Shown here: positions 42,098-52,000 of the stretch, one piece after another
Layout of the letters: every line of letters begins with the position of its first letter
How positions within the stretch are numbered: the stretch's first letter is position 1
Assembly (NCBI RefSeq): GCF_005502745.1
Contig: NZ_SCNL01000001.1
Coordinates: 62,001 to 126,000 of the forward strand
Source of the DNA: Sphingomonas sp. 3P27F8
GTDB lineage: Bacteria; Pseudomonadota; Alphaproteobacteria; Sphingomonadales; Sphingomonadaceae
Direction of reading: 5' to 3'
Length of the DNA stretch: 64,000 nucleotides
Position numbers and translations under genes: made by a program
The notes under the pieces: model-generated
Told to the model about the DNA's origin: nothing
The model's input: the letters and a program-made list of their open reading frames with translations, nothing else
Database searches by the model: none

Positions 42098-44217
42098 CGG
42101 GTCGGGCGCGGTTGCGGCGTGCTCCGGGCAGGCGACCGCAGCGCGCGCCAGCGGGCATATTGGGCGGCCTTGGCGGGGTCGGAATCTTCCTCGTGCTGCA
42201 ACCAGAAGGAGAACCAGTCGAGATTGCGCTCGTAGACGGCCCGGCGATGCACAGGCTGCCATTTCACATGATATTCGTCGGGATAGACGTACATTTCCAC
42301 CGGCTTGCGCTGCTCGCGCAGCGCGCTGAACGCTTCGAGCGCAAGCCGAAACTCATTGTCCGCAAGCTGCAAAAGAAGCGGCGTGTCGATCCGTGCGGCA
42401 TTCTGGGCAAGCGACGTTTCGCGCCAGAAGGCGCGATTGTTGGCGGTTGCCGGCGGATAGCCCATGCCACGCAGCCAGTCGGCCCAGGCGATGCCGCCAT
42501 AGGTTGCGGTCGTGTTGGGCTCCATGCAGCAGGTGCTCATGGCGGCAGCGGCGAAGGTGCGCGCATTGATCAGCGCGAAAGCCGCGGTCGACGCACCGTC
42601 GCTGAGGCCGGTGATTCCGACCCGCGCGGGATCGGCGAAGCCGCGATCGACGGCGAGGCTGACTCCGGTCAGGACAGAAGACAGGAGGCTGCGTCGCTCA
42701 CCCCAATTCTTCTGGTTGGCGGCATTGATGTCGTACCATGTCTTCAATTTGGGAAACGCTGCGGCGAAGAAGGTCGGGCGCTCGGTACTGAGGACGGCGA
42801 ACCCGCGCTCGGCCAGGAGGTAGATCGGGTAGTCATCCCCGGTCCCGCCGCGAAGAAAGCCGTCGCTGTGATACTGGACGACGACCATCGGCAGCTTCGT
42901 GCCGGCACGATAGTCCGGCGGCAGGACAAGGTCGCCCCACGCTTCGAGACCGAGATCGTTGCGCCATCGCAGCCGGACGACCTGCCCGAGCCGGATGCCC
43001 GCAAATTCGGGGTTCGGGTCGAAAATCTCGCGAACCGCGCCGGTCGTCACGTCGATCGTCACCACCCGGCGCGGTGTCACGCTATTCTCCCGCGTGCAGA
43101 CCAGCGCGGTGGTCGCCTTCACGCAGCCGTGAAGAACGTCGTCGGTCCGCAGCACGGTCACGGGCGCCCGGGCGTCGACCGACCAGCGGTAGAGCGCGGT
43201 GTCACCCTTGTCCCAGCCCTCGCGCCGCAGGAACAGCACCGCATCGCCGTCCCACCAGATGGAGAGGGCGCCGCCGGCACATGCGGCGGCGGGGCACTGC
43301 ATCGTCTCGCCGTTATGCCCGGACGCCATCAGTCTTGCGGGCGCCAAGGGCGACGAAACCGCGCGCTCGGCCCATGCCCTGCGACCGTCGGCCGCGACCG
43401 CCACGGGGTCGGCGGGCAGATCGGGCGCGACGGCCGCCCGAAGCGCGGCACGATCGACGGAATCGGCCGCCATGGTCCGTCCGGACTGGACCTCCACTGC
43501 AACGACATCCAGTTCGTCGGTCGCTGGTGTCAGCGGCCGTGCCGAGATTTCCGGCGAAACGCGCCTGTCGTAAAGCCATCCGGCCTCGCCTTCGCGGTCG
43601 ATCGCCGCGTCCGCGGCGGCCCCGTCCCGACGGCTGGCGAAGAGCAGGCGCGCGCCGTCCTGGCTCCAGGCGAGCACATCAACGTCAATGCTTGAACGGG
43701 AAACAGCGCGCGTGCCGCTGCCATCGGCATTGGCCACCCATACCTGGGTCACGCCATTGTCCCGGCGCAGATAGGCGAGCGCTCGTCCATCCGGCGACCA
43801 TTTGGGAACGATCGTCTGGGTCGCCCCGCTCGGTAGATAGAATCCGCGCTGGACGTCGAGGATCTTGATGAGTTCGCCGCCACGATCGAGCACTGCCGGC
43901 GGCCCGGGCGCCCGGAGCTCGTTCACGACCAGCGCTCGGCAATAGCCGTTGGTGGCAAGGTCCGCGCGATTGATGATGTAGGCCACGCGGCTGCCGTCGG
44001 GCGAGACCGCGAACGGGCTCGGACCCGCATAGGATGCGGAATCCGGATCGCCGATATCGCGCAGTCCGATCAGGTCGACCGCCGTGATCGGGCGCTTCGC
44101 CCCCGTTTCCGGCGTCGGCGCCGGGATGATATCGTCGCATCGCGCGTGCGCGACCGCCGGGAACGCCAGCAGGATCGCGAAAGCGGACATCGTGCGCACT
44201 CCGGATAGCCTCACCAT
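42094..44217 (-). CDS. Lasso-peptide isopeptidase (S9 prolyl-oligopeptidase family)
   Basis: A 707-aa exported serine hydrolase with a signal peptide (MSAFAILLAFPAVAHARC). A beta-propeller (about 60-420) contains repeats such as SPDGSRVAYI, SPDGRALAYL and WSQDGARLLF. It is followed by an alpha/beta-hydrolase domain with nucleophile Ser near 538 in GITGLSDGAS and a His near 648 in PDEYHVKW. AtxE2-type enzymes open the isopeptide bond of the cognate lasso peptide. Its start overlaps the TonB-receptor stop, so import and degradation are coupled, pointing to a scavenging or signalling use of the peptide. Confidence 0.9.
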   Translation of the reverse strand: MVRLSGVRTMSAFAILLAFPAVAHARCDDIIPAPTPETGAKRPITAVDLIGLRDIGDPDSASYAGPSPFAVSPDGSRVAYIINRADLATNGYCRALVVNELRAPGPPAVLDRGGELIKILDVQRGFYLPSGATQTIVPKWSPDGRALAYLRRDNGVTQVWVANADGSGTRAVSRSSIDVDVLAWSQDGARLLFASRRDGAAADAAIDREGEAGWLYDRRVSPEISARPLTPATDELDVVAVEVQSGRTMAADSVDRAALRAAVAPDLPADPVAVAADGRRAWAERAVSSPLAPARLMASGHNGETMQCPAAACAGGALSIWWDGDAVLFLRREGWDKGDTALYRWSVDARAPVTVLRTDDVLHGCVKATTALVCTRENSVTPRRVVTIDVTTGAVREIFDPNPEFAGIRLGQVVRLRWRNDLGLEAWGDLVLPPDYRAGTKLPMVVVQYHSDGFLRGGTGDDYPIYLLAERGFAVLSTERPTFFAAAFPKLKTWYDINAANQKNWGERRSLLSSVLTGVSLAVDRGFADPARVGITGLSDGASTAAFALINARTFAAAAMSTCCMEPNTTATYGGIAWADWLRGMGYPPATANNRAFWRETSLAQNAARIDTPLLLQLADNEFRLALEAFSALREQRKPVEMYVYPDEYHVKWQPVHRRAVYERNLDWFSFWLQHEEDSDPAKAAQYARWRALRSPARSTPQPRPTR

Positions 44218-46796
44218 TTCTTGGTCAGCCCGAAGGCGATCAGGCGTCCGACCGGTGAATAGTTGGTGGAGTCGTAGGGTGTGTCATAGGGGATCGACGT
44301 GGCGATCGGGTCGGGCTTGGCGTTGAACAGATTCTGGACCGAAAGCGTCACCTCGATGCCGCGCAGGGCGGACGACGCCGCTTCCACTCGGTAGCGCACC
44401 GTCAGGTCGACCGTCGTCATCGCGCCGACCCGGACCGCCGGGCTGGAGCGGACATCGCTGACGCCGCCCGTATAGTTTCCGTTGGCCGTCAGCGTCAGCG
44501 GCCCGCCGGTCCAGCCGATGCCCGCCTGGCCTCGCCAATGCGGCGGATTGAAGATCACGCCGGCGAGCGGCGATACGGGCTGGCCGGCGCTTAGCTGCTG
44601 GTCGCTGGTCAGATAGGCAATGTCGGCCGACAATCGGAGCTGCTGGCCGTTTGCGATCGACGCGGTGTAGCTGGCGAGGACGTCCACGCCCCGCGCGGTC
44701 TGGCGGCCGGCATTGACGTTGGCGTCGTCGACGATCGCGATCACATTGGCCGGATCATAAGGCACGCCGGTGATGTTGAGGAACGTGCCCGCGCTCGCGA
44801 TCGCCGCGGCCTGGGCGCTGGCGCTCGGGTTGAGAATGATCTGGTCCCGGTAGATCGGATTGCTCAGCGCCTGCTGGGTGAGCGTGATCGGCGCGACGAT
44901 GCGGTTCCGATAGGCGACATTGAAATAGCTGATCTCAAGGCTTGCCCCGGCCAGTGATCGGGGATGAAGCGCCACGGTCGCCGACCAGGTCGTTGCGCGT
45001 TCGGGCTTGAGATCGGGATTGCCGCCCAGGATCAGGATGGCGCCGGCGGTCGCGGGCACGCCGGTCGCGCCCAGCGCCGCAGGCGGGAACAGATACACGG
45101 CGCGCGGCTGATATTGCTGGTAGAGTGTCGGTGCCCGGAAGGACTTGCCCCAGCTGCCCTTGATCGCGATGTCCGGGCTCAGCGCCCAGGAAAGCCCCAG
45201 CTTGGGCGTGGCGACCTCGCCGATGCCCGGATAGCGCTCGTAGCGGACAGCCGCGCTGAGATCGATGCGGTTGGCGAAGCGCAGGTTCTGGTCCGGGCCG
45301 ATCAGGGGAAGGTTGAGTTCGCCGAATGCGAAATGACTGGCCTGCGAGTGCGCGGTATTGACCGCGCTGCCCGCGCCGACAAAGCGTCGGAAGCCGATGT
45401 CGCGATAGCCCGCGCCCAGCGCGAGCTTCGCGATCCCGCCGGGAAGCCGGAACAGGTCGCCATCGCCGTCGATCTCGATCGACTTGGCGGTATTGCGATA
45501 GAAACTGTTCCCGGAGTCAGAGCATGCGGCGAACGCGCATTCGACCTGATGATAGTCGACCCGCTCCTTGCCGTAGGTGCCCGTCAGCGCGATCCGCCAG
45601 TTGCCGGGGAGTTGAAGCTTTAGTGACGGGGCGATGCCAAAGGACTTGTCGACCGAGGAGAAGGTCGCCTTGCCTTCGTCGAGATTGCCGCCCGCGACTG
45701 TCGGAAAGGTGAGGTCGCTCCAGCGAATATTGTAGAGACCGTCGATCTCGAAGGAGAGGCCCCCGCCAAGCGCCTGGTGCGCGCTCGCGAGGACACTGTG
45801 GTGGCGCAACGCCGGGAACAGGTCGAGGCCCGGCGAGCGATTGGCGGCATAAGAGCGCTGGCTCGCCCGGATTGCGGTGTTGCTGCCATATTCATACGCC
45901 GCGATCAGCCCGCCGCTCGACCATGTCCTGCCCGCGACCGCGCCATACTGCTGCTGAAAATCTCCGCCGTCGGTCGTGGCCGCGAGGCGCGCGCTGGTTT
46001 CCAGCCCGTCATAATCGCGCCGCAGGATGATGTTGGCGACGCCGGCGACCGCGTCCGAGCCATAGATTGCCGACGCGCCGTCGGGCACGATTTCGATGCG
46101 GTCGACGGCACTCGCCGGGATGCCCGACACGTCGACGCTCTGCTTGACCGCCGTATAGGCCAGTCGATGGCCGTTGAGCAGGGTAAGCGTCGCGTCGCTG
46201 CCGAGGCCGCGCAGATTGACTGACGAGCCGCCGCCAACATCCACTCCGCTGGCGGTCGGCACGTTCATGCCGAGGCCCGGATTCTGTCCTCCGCCGAAGC
46301 TCTGCGGAATCCGGCGCACGACTTCGCCCAGGCCGGCCTGTCCCGAATCCCGGATATCCTCCGCGCTCAGCCGAATGACCGGGGAGGCGACCGACGAGCC
46401 GCGGATGCGGCTTCCTGTCACGACGATGTCCGATCCATCGGAAACGGCTGCCGCGTCCTGGGGATCGACCGAGGAATTCCGCTCGATGATCAGGCCATCG
46501 GCCACGGCACGCTGCTGCAGGCCAGACCCGGAAAGCAGGAATGCGACGGCATCCTCCACCGTGAAATCGCCATCGAGCGCCGGCGCGCGCTTGCCCTTCA
46601 CGAGGTTCGCCGGGGCGACGATGCTGCGGCCGGAGGCGATCGCGACCGCGCGCAGCGACGCTGCCAGCGGCTGCGACGGAAGTTGGTAGCTGTGCCGTTC
46701 GACTTCGCTGGCCTGGGCGGCCCCCGCTCCCAGAATGACCGCTGCCACGCTCGTCGACATCGAGGCGGCAATCACCGCATAGCGCAATATCCCCAT
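44211..46796 (-). CDS. TonB-dependent receptor with STN signalling domain
   Basis: An 861-aa outer-membrane receptor. The ATG at 46796 is chosen because AAGGGGAG lies 6 bp upstream. After the signal peptide comes an STN domain (about residues 30-85; SYQLPSQPLAASLRAVAIAS), a linker, a plug domain (IRDSGQAGLGEVVRRIPQSF, then VDRIEIVPDGASAIYGSDAV) and a 22-strand barrel ending LIAFGLTKKW. The STN domain interacts with FecR in FecA-type signalling. The likely ligand is the lasso peptide encoded next door or a related peptide (inference from conserved proteobacterial clusters). Confidence 0.93.
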   Translation of the reverse strand: MGILRYAVIAASMSTSVAAVILGAGAAQASEVERHSYQLPSQPLAASLRAVAIASGRSIVAPANLVKGKRAPALDGDFTVEDAVAFLLSGSGLQQRAVADGLIIERNSSVDPQDAAAVSDGSDIVVTGSRIRGSSVASPVIRLSAEDIRDSGQAGLGEVVRRIPQSFGGGQNPGLGMNVPTASGVDVGGGSSVNLRGLGSDATLTLLNGHRLAYTAVKQSVDVSGIPASAVDRIEIVPDGASAIYGSDAVAGVANIILRRDYDGLETSARLAATTDGGDFQQQYGAVAGRTWSSGGLIAAYEYGSNTAIRASQRSYAANRSPGLDLFPALRHHSVLASAHQALGGGLSFEIDGLYNIRWSDLTFPTVAGGNLDEGKATFSSVDKSFGIAPSLKLQLPGNWRIALTGTYGKERVDYHQVECAFAACSDSGNSFYRNTAKSIEIDGDGDLFRLPGGIAKLALGAGYRDIGFRRFVGAGSAVNTAHSQASHFAFGELNLPLIGPDQNLRFANRIDLSAAVRYERYPGIGEVATPKLGLSWALSPDIAIKGSWGKSFRAPTLYQQYQPRAVYLFPPAALGATGVPATAGAILILGGNPDLKPERATTWSATVALHPRSLAGASLEISYFNVAYRNRIVAPITLTQQALSNPIYRDQIILNPSASAQAAAIASAGTFLNITGVPYDPANVIAIVDDANVNAGRQTARGVDVLASYTASIANGQQLRLSADIAYLTSDQQLSAGQPVSPLAGVIFNPPHWRGQAGIGWTGGPLTLTANGNYTGGVSDVRSSPAVRVGAMTTVDLTVRYRVEAASSALRGIEVTLSVQNLFNAKPDPIATSIPYDTPYDSTNYSPVGRLIAFGLTKKW

Positions 46797-46882
46797 TACG
46801 AACTCCCCTTGCGACACACCGACGCGGCATCGCTTGGGGACCTCGACAACTGAGGCGCGTTCTACCCTGGGATTTTTTTCGG

Positions 46883-47890
46883 CTATCGACGCGGCGCAAG
46901 GATCAGGTTGCCGTGATCGTCGTGGGACAGGTCCAGATTGAACGTCGCGGACAGCATCCGGGTCAGACCTTGTGCATCCCTCGCGGCGAAAGTGCCGGTG
47001 AACCGGAGGGCTCCGACGCCTGGGTCCGCAAGAATGATCTGCACGGAATTATAGCGGTTCGCGGCTGCCACGACCTCGGCCAGCGGCGCGTCCTCGAACG
47101 ACAACATCCCGGAGGGCCATCGCGTTTCGCTGGCGCGGAGCGCTACCGGAGAACCCGTCGGTGCGCGCTGTTCCAGTTCCAGCCGCTGGCCGGGCTTGAG
47201 TAGCCGTCCGGTCCTTGCCGTCCCGACTTGACCGGCCGCTTCGTTTCTCACTTCGACCGACCCTCGAAGCAGCGACACCGTCACGCGATGTTGCTGCAGG
47301 TCGACGTCGAAGATCGTCCCATGCGCAATGATCATGCCGCCCCCGGCCGTGACGACGAACGGGCGCGCTGGATCATGCGCCACATCGAAGCGGGCACGCC
47401 CATGCTCGAGCGTCAATCTGCGTTCCCCGGCGGTGTAGGCGATTGCCAGGGCACTGTTCGTGTCGAGCGTGACGCGCGTGCCGTCGGTCAGCGTGACGGT
47501 GCGGATCTCGCCTGTCCGGCTGGCGACTTCGGCCGGGTCCGTCCGGCCTGGCCCAAAGGCGCCGAACCGGTGCAAGCCGACGCCCGAAAGCACCACCAGG
47601 ACAAGGGCGGCAACAGCGGCGACCGCCATCCGGAACCGCGGCCGGGTATCTGGCTTTGAGTCGAGCCGCCGCGGCATCTCGCCAGCCGGCGTACGGGCCG
47701 CCAAGGCCGTGCTGTCCCAGGTGCCGAGAACATCATCATAGATGTCGGCATGTCGAGGATCGGCGGCGTACCAGTCCTGGAAGGTTTCGTGATCTTCCGC
47801 ACCGTCCGGCGAGCGCAGTCTCGTCAGCCAGGCAATGGCCTCCGCGCGCACGATCTCGTCCGTGCGGGCTTCTCTCCCGGCTTCGGACAT
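46883..47890 (-). CDS. FecR-family anti-sigma regulator
   Basis: A 335-aa inner-membrane protein. It has an N-terminal cytoplasmic segment with the FecR-type WLTRLRSPDGAEDHETFQDW, one membrane helix (VAAVAALVLVVLSGVGL near residue 105) and a periplasmic FecR domain (TLTDGTRVTLDTNSALAIAY, then GGGMIIAHGTIFDVD) with an STN-like tail (FEDAPLAEVVAAANRYNS). It would relay receptor occupancy to the sigma factor. The ATG at 47890 overlaps the sigma stop by one base (TGATG). It is 86 bp upstream of the receptor gene, with no other gene between. Confidence 0.92.
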   Translation of the reverse strand: MSEAGREARTDEIVRAEAIAWLTRLRSPDGAEDHETFQDWYAADPRHADIYDDVLGTWDSTALAARTPAGEMPRRLDSKPDTRPRFRMAVAAVAALVLVVLSGVGLHRFGAFGPGRTDPAEVASRTGEIRTVTLTDGTRVTLDTNSALAIAYTAGERRLTLEHGRARFDVAHDPARPFVVTAGGGMIIAHGTIFDVDLQQHRVTVSLLRGSVEVRNEAAGQVGTARTGRLLKPGQRLELEQRAPTGSPVALRASETRWPSGMLSFEDAPLAEVVAAANRYNSVQIILADPGVGALRFTGTFAARDAQGLTRMLSATFNLDLSHDDHGNLILAPRR

Positions 47891-48477
47891 CAACGGGACC
47901 TCAGCACGCGGTCGAGATGGGTTATCGCCTTTGTCATGTGCCACTCGACGCCTTTTACGCTTAATCCCGTGCGCTTGGCGATGTCGCTATAGCTGAAGCC
48001 GTCGACACGATGCGCCAGGAATATGTCGCGGGTCTTCGGGCCGAGCCGCATCAGGGCGTTCTGGATCCGGTTAAGCAGGTCGCGAGCTTCGAGTGCCGCG
48101 ACGATGTCCGGTCCGGCCAGCGACTCCTCGTCGGCGGGCACATGCCGCGCGAGCGAGCGCTGCAGGGCCGTCTTGGCGCGGTCGCGAAGCAGGTTCGTCG
48201 CGATCCGGTTGAGATAGGCTTCGGGCTGTTCGATCACGCGGTCCGCGGCCGCCGTTGCATCCACGAAGCGGGCGAAGCTCTCCTGCATGAGGTCGTTCGC
48301 GTCCTGACGGTCGGCTCGCCGCGCGAAGTAGCGAAGCAGCTTCGGCGCCTGGGTCTGGTAGAGATCGTTCAAGGCGAGCACCGATCCAGCCACCACGCGG
48401 TCGTCGGGGGGCAATGGGTCGCCTTCGACCAGCCTTGGCGAGACCAGCGATTTCAGGACATCGGGAATCAGTCGCAT
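47890..48477 (-). CDS. ECF sigma factor (FecI-like)
   Basis: A 195-aa sigma-70 family protein from the ATG at 48477 (MRLIPDVLKSL); longer in-frame starts add a Cys/Arg-rich stretch unlike sigma factors. Region 2 reads LLRYFARRADRQDANDLMQE then YLNRIATNLLRDRAK. Region 4 reads LGPKTRDIFLAHRVDGFSYS and KGVEWHMTKAITHLDRVL. Together with FecR and the STN receptor it forms a cell-surface signalling unit that probably activates the receptor and isopeptidase genes. Confidence 0.9.
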   Translation of the reverse strand: MRLIPDVLKSLVSPRLVEGDPLPPDDRVVAGSVLALNDLYQTQAPKLLRYFARRADRQDANDLMQESFARFVDATAAADRVIEQPEAYLNRIATNLLRDRAKTALQRSLARHVPADEESLAGPDIVAALEARDLLNRIQNALMRLGPKTRDIFLAHRVDGFSYSDIAKRTGLSVKGVEWHMTKAITHLDRVLRSR

Positions 48478-48842
48478 CGGGATCCGCAATCCATGATGCA
48501 GCTCTGGTCGTTCGCGCGACGGAATCTTCTCAATCCAACACCCATGCCCGGCTCGCCCAGTCGTTCGAGGCGAGCCGGCGGAAGCCGGGTGTAGAGAACA
48601 TGCTTGAGACATGCGCCGACGCCTTTGGCCGCAAGCGGCTTGGACATGCGCGTCGGCCACCCGGCCGCGTCGATGGCGGGTCAGACTTTCCCAAGCGAGG
48701 TTCTCAAGCCTCGGCGCCGCCCTCGCGGCGCGTGGTCAGACTAACGCGCTGATTCGCAGAAGCAATACCAACATCATGCGTGGGCTGGGTATCTGCCCGG
48801 TCGCCTCGAACAACCGCCGTCGGCGTTCATATCTAGTCGCGA
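48478..48842. other. Gene-free spacer between lasso locus and czc locus
   Basis: These 365 bp separate the sigma-factor start from the 43-aa membrane protein. I see no supported ORF, RNA gene or clear repeat; it must contain the sigma-factor promoter and may contain the end of the czc transcript. Confidence 0.5.
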
Positions 48843-48974
48843 CTAGCCAAGGCCGCTCCAGGGAATGCGCTCGACGAGGCGCGCGAGGCCATAGAGGGCG
48901 AACGCGATCAACGCGATGGCCAGAAGGACTGCCATCGCGATGGCCACCAGTCTCGATCGATCTTTCTGCGCCAT
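48843..48974 (-). CDS. 43-aa single-helix membrane protein downstream of czcA
   Basis: A short gene starting 39 bp after the czcA stop. AGGAGG lies 8 bp before its ATG at 48974 (a second ATG 5 bp upstream is out of frame). The product begins MAQKDRSRLVAIAMAVLLAI, continues with an all-hydrophobic stretch to about residue 30, and ends LVERIPWSGLG. One membrane helix with a basic cytoplasmic N-terminus suggests an inner-membrane microprotein, perhaps a regulatory subunit of the RND pump, like AcrZ for AcrB (analogy only). I know no named family. Confidence 0.6.
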   Translation of the reverse strand: MAQKDRSRLVAIAMAVLLAIALIAFALYGLARLVERIPWSGLG

Positions 48975-49013
48975 CGCATGGCCTCCTGACCACCGATCGT
49001 CCCTGCCTCACCC

Positions 49014-52000
49014 TCACGGAGTCGCGGGCACGTCGACCCTATCATGCTCGCCCTCCCGACGCCTGCCCACGAAGCGGAACATCAATGCCGAGATCGCGGG
49101 GAGCACCAGGAGGGTGAGTGCGGTTGAGGTGATCAGGCCGCCGATGACCACTGTCGCGAGCGGACGCTGCACTTCGGCGCCGGTGCCGGTCGCCAAGGCC
49201 ATCGGCACGAAGCCAAGGCTGGCAACGAGCGCAGTCATCAGCACCGGCCGCACGCGCTCCATCGCGCCGCCGATGATCGCGTCCTCATCGCCCGCGCCGT
49301 CCTCGCGCCGCTTGCGGATCGCGCTCATCATGACGAGGCCATTGAGCACGGCGACGCCGGACAAGGCGATGAACCCGACCGCGGCAGTAATCGAGAAGGG
49401 AATGCCGCGCAGCAGCAGGGCGAACACGCCGCCTGCCAGTGCCATCGGCACCGCGCTGAACACGATCAGCGCCGGCATGGCACCGCCCAGCGCCATGTAG
49501 AGCAACGCGAAGATCAGCACGAAGCACAGCGGCACCACGATCAGCAGCCGCATCCGCGCGGATTGCAGGCTCTCGAACGTGCCGCCCCATTGCGTGTACA
49601 TGCCCGAGGGCAAGGACATCGCCTCGATCTTCTCCTGCGCCTCGGTGACGAACCCGCCAAGATCGCGCCCGCGAACATTAGTCTGGACGACCACCATCCG
49701 CTTGCCGTTCTCGCGGCTGATCTGGTTGAGCCCCTCGGTATAGCGGAACCGCGCCACTTCGCTGAGCGGGATCGAGCGCGATGCCGCGCCATTGACCGAC
49801 GGCAGCATCACCGGCAACGAACCCAGCGTCTCGATGTCATCACGCTGCGCGTCGGGCAGGCGCACGACCACGTTGAACCGGCGGTCGCCTTCATAGAGCA
49901 TTCCGGCCTCGCGCCCGCCTAGTGCGGCGGCGACGGTGTTCGCCACTTCCTCGACCGACAGGCCGTAGCGTCCCGCCGCCTGGCGATCGACCTGGATGTC
50001 GAACGTCGGCGCGCCCGAGGTCTGCTCGGCCTGGACGTCCGCTGCGCCGGGGATGGTGCGCAGCACCGCCGCGATCCGCCCCGCGGTCTGGCTCATGCTG
50101 TCGAGATCGTCGCCATAGAGCTTGACCGCCACGTCCGAGCGCACGCCGGCGATCAGCTCGTTGAAACGCATCTGGATCGGTTGCTGGATTTCCGTCCTGT
50201 TGCCGATCAGCGGCTTCATCTTCGCTTCGATGCGCTTGAGGATATCCGCCTTGCTGTGGACGTCGGCCGGCCACTCCTTCTCGGGCCTGGGAATGACATA
50301 GGTGTCGGACGCATTGGGCGGCATCGGATCGGTGCCGAGGTCGGCATTGCCGTTCTTGGAGAAGACCAAGGCCACCTCCGGCAGCGATTTGAGGGCATCC
50401 TCGATGCGAAGCTGCATCTGCGTCGACTGGTCGATCGAAGCCGAGGGGATACGGAAGTTGGTGACGGTGATGTCCTTCTCGTCGAGTTGGGGCATGAACT
50501 CCTCGCCGAGCGCGCCGAACAGCAGCACCGCCGCCAGGAACACGCCCGCGCCGCCCGCCACGAACGGCAGCGGATGCGCCACCGCCTTGGCCAGCAAGGG
50601 CGCGTATTTCTCCTTGAACCAGCGGATCGGCTTGACCTCGGTCTCGCTGACCTTGCCGGTGATCGCGAGCGCGATCATCGCGGGCACGAAGGTGATCGAC
50701 AGCACGAAGGCCGAGGCGAGCGCGACCATCAGCGTAGTCGCCATCGGCGCGAAGGTCTTGCCCTCGACGCCCTGGAAGGTGAGCAGCGGCACGAACACGA
50801 GGAAGATGATCGCCTGGCCGTAGACGGTGGGCTTGACCATCTCGCGCGCGGCTTCCGCAGTCTCGGTCAGCCGCTCCAGCCGGGTGAGCAGCCGGCCCTC
50901 GCGATGCTGGCGCTCGGCGAGGCGCCGCAGCGTGTTCTCGACGATGATGACCGCGCCGTCGACGATCAGGCCGAAGTCGAGTGCGCCCAGGCTCATCAGA
51001 TTGCCGGAGACGCCAAGGCCGTTCATGCCCGCCGCCGTCATCAGCATGGTGATCGGGATCACCGCCGCCGTGATCAATGCCGCGCGGACGTTGCCGAGCA
51101 GCAGGAACAGAATGACGATGACCAGCAGCGCGCCCTCGACGAGGTTCTTCTCGACCGTGGCGATGGTGGCATTGACCAGTTTCGAACGGTTATAGACCGA
51201 CTCGGCGATCACGTCGGGCGGCAGCGCCCGGTTGATCTCGGTGAGCTTGTCAGCGACGCGGGTCGCGACGATGCGGCTGTTCTCGCCGGTCAGCATCAGG
51301 ATCGTCGAGATGACCGCTTCGGAGCCCATGCGGCTGCCCGAGCCGGTGCGGACCGCGCCGCCAATGACGACGTCGCCCACGTCGCGCACGCGTACCGGAA
51401 CTCCGGCCCGCGTGGCGACAACAGCCTCCTCGATATCGGCGATCGACTTCAGCCGCGCGTCGGCGCGGACCAGGAAGCTCTCGCCCGCACGGCGGACATA
51501 GTTGGAGCCTGCCGACAGGTTGGCGCGCTCCAGCGCATCGGCCAGTTCGGTGACCGACAGGCCGTAGGCGGCGAGCGCGCTCAGCTTGGGTTCGACGACA
51601 TATTGCTTCACATAGCCGCCGTTGGAATCGACACCGGCGACGCCGATCACGGTACGCATCTGCGGCCGGATCACCCAATCCTGCACGGTGCGCAGATAGG
51701 CCGCCTTGGCGAGTTCGGTGGTCAGCCGTTCGCCCTCGGGCGTCAGATAGCTGCCATCGGGCTGCCAGCCGGGCTTGCCGGCATTGGCCTGCACGCCCTT
51801 CCCATCGGGATGCCTGAACGCCACCGAATACATGAAGATCTCGCCGAGCCCCGTGGTCAGCGGCGCGAGCTGGGGCTGGACGCCGGCGGGCAGGCTGTCC
51901 TTCGCCTGCGCCAGCCGCTCGGTGACCTGCGCCCTCGCGAAGTAGATGCTGGTCGAGTCCTCGAACACCGCCGTCACCTGGCTGAAGCCGTTGCGAGTGA

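Noticed and set aside
44964..46223. Plus-strand frames inside the TonB receptor gene
   Set aside because: They are shadows of the receptor coding strand and have no ribosome sites.
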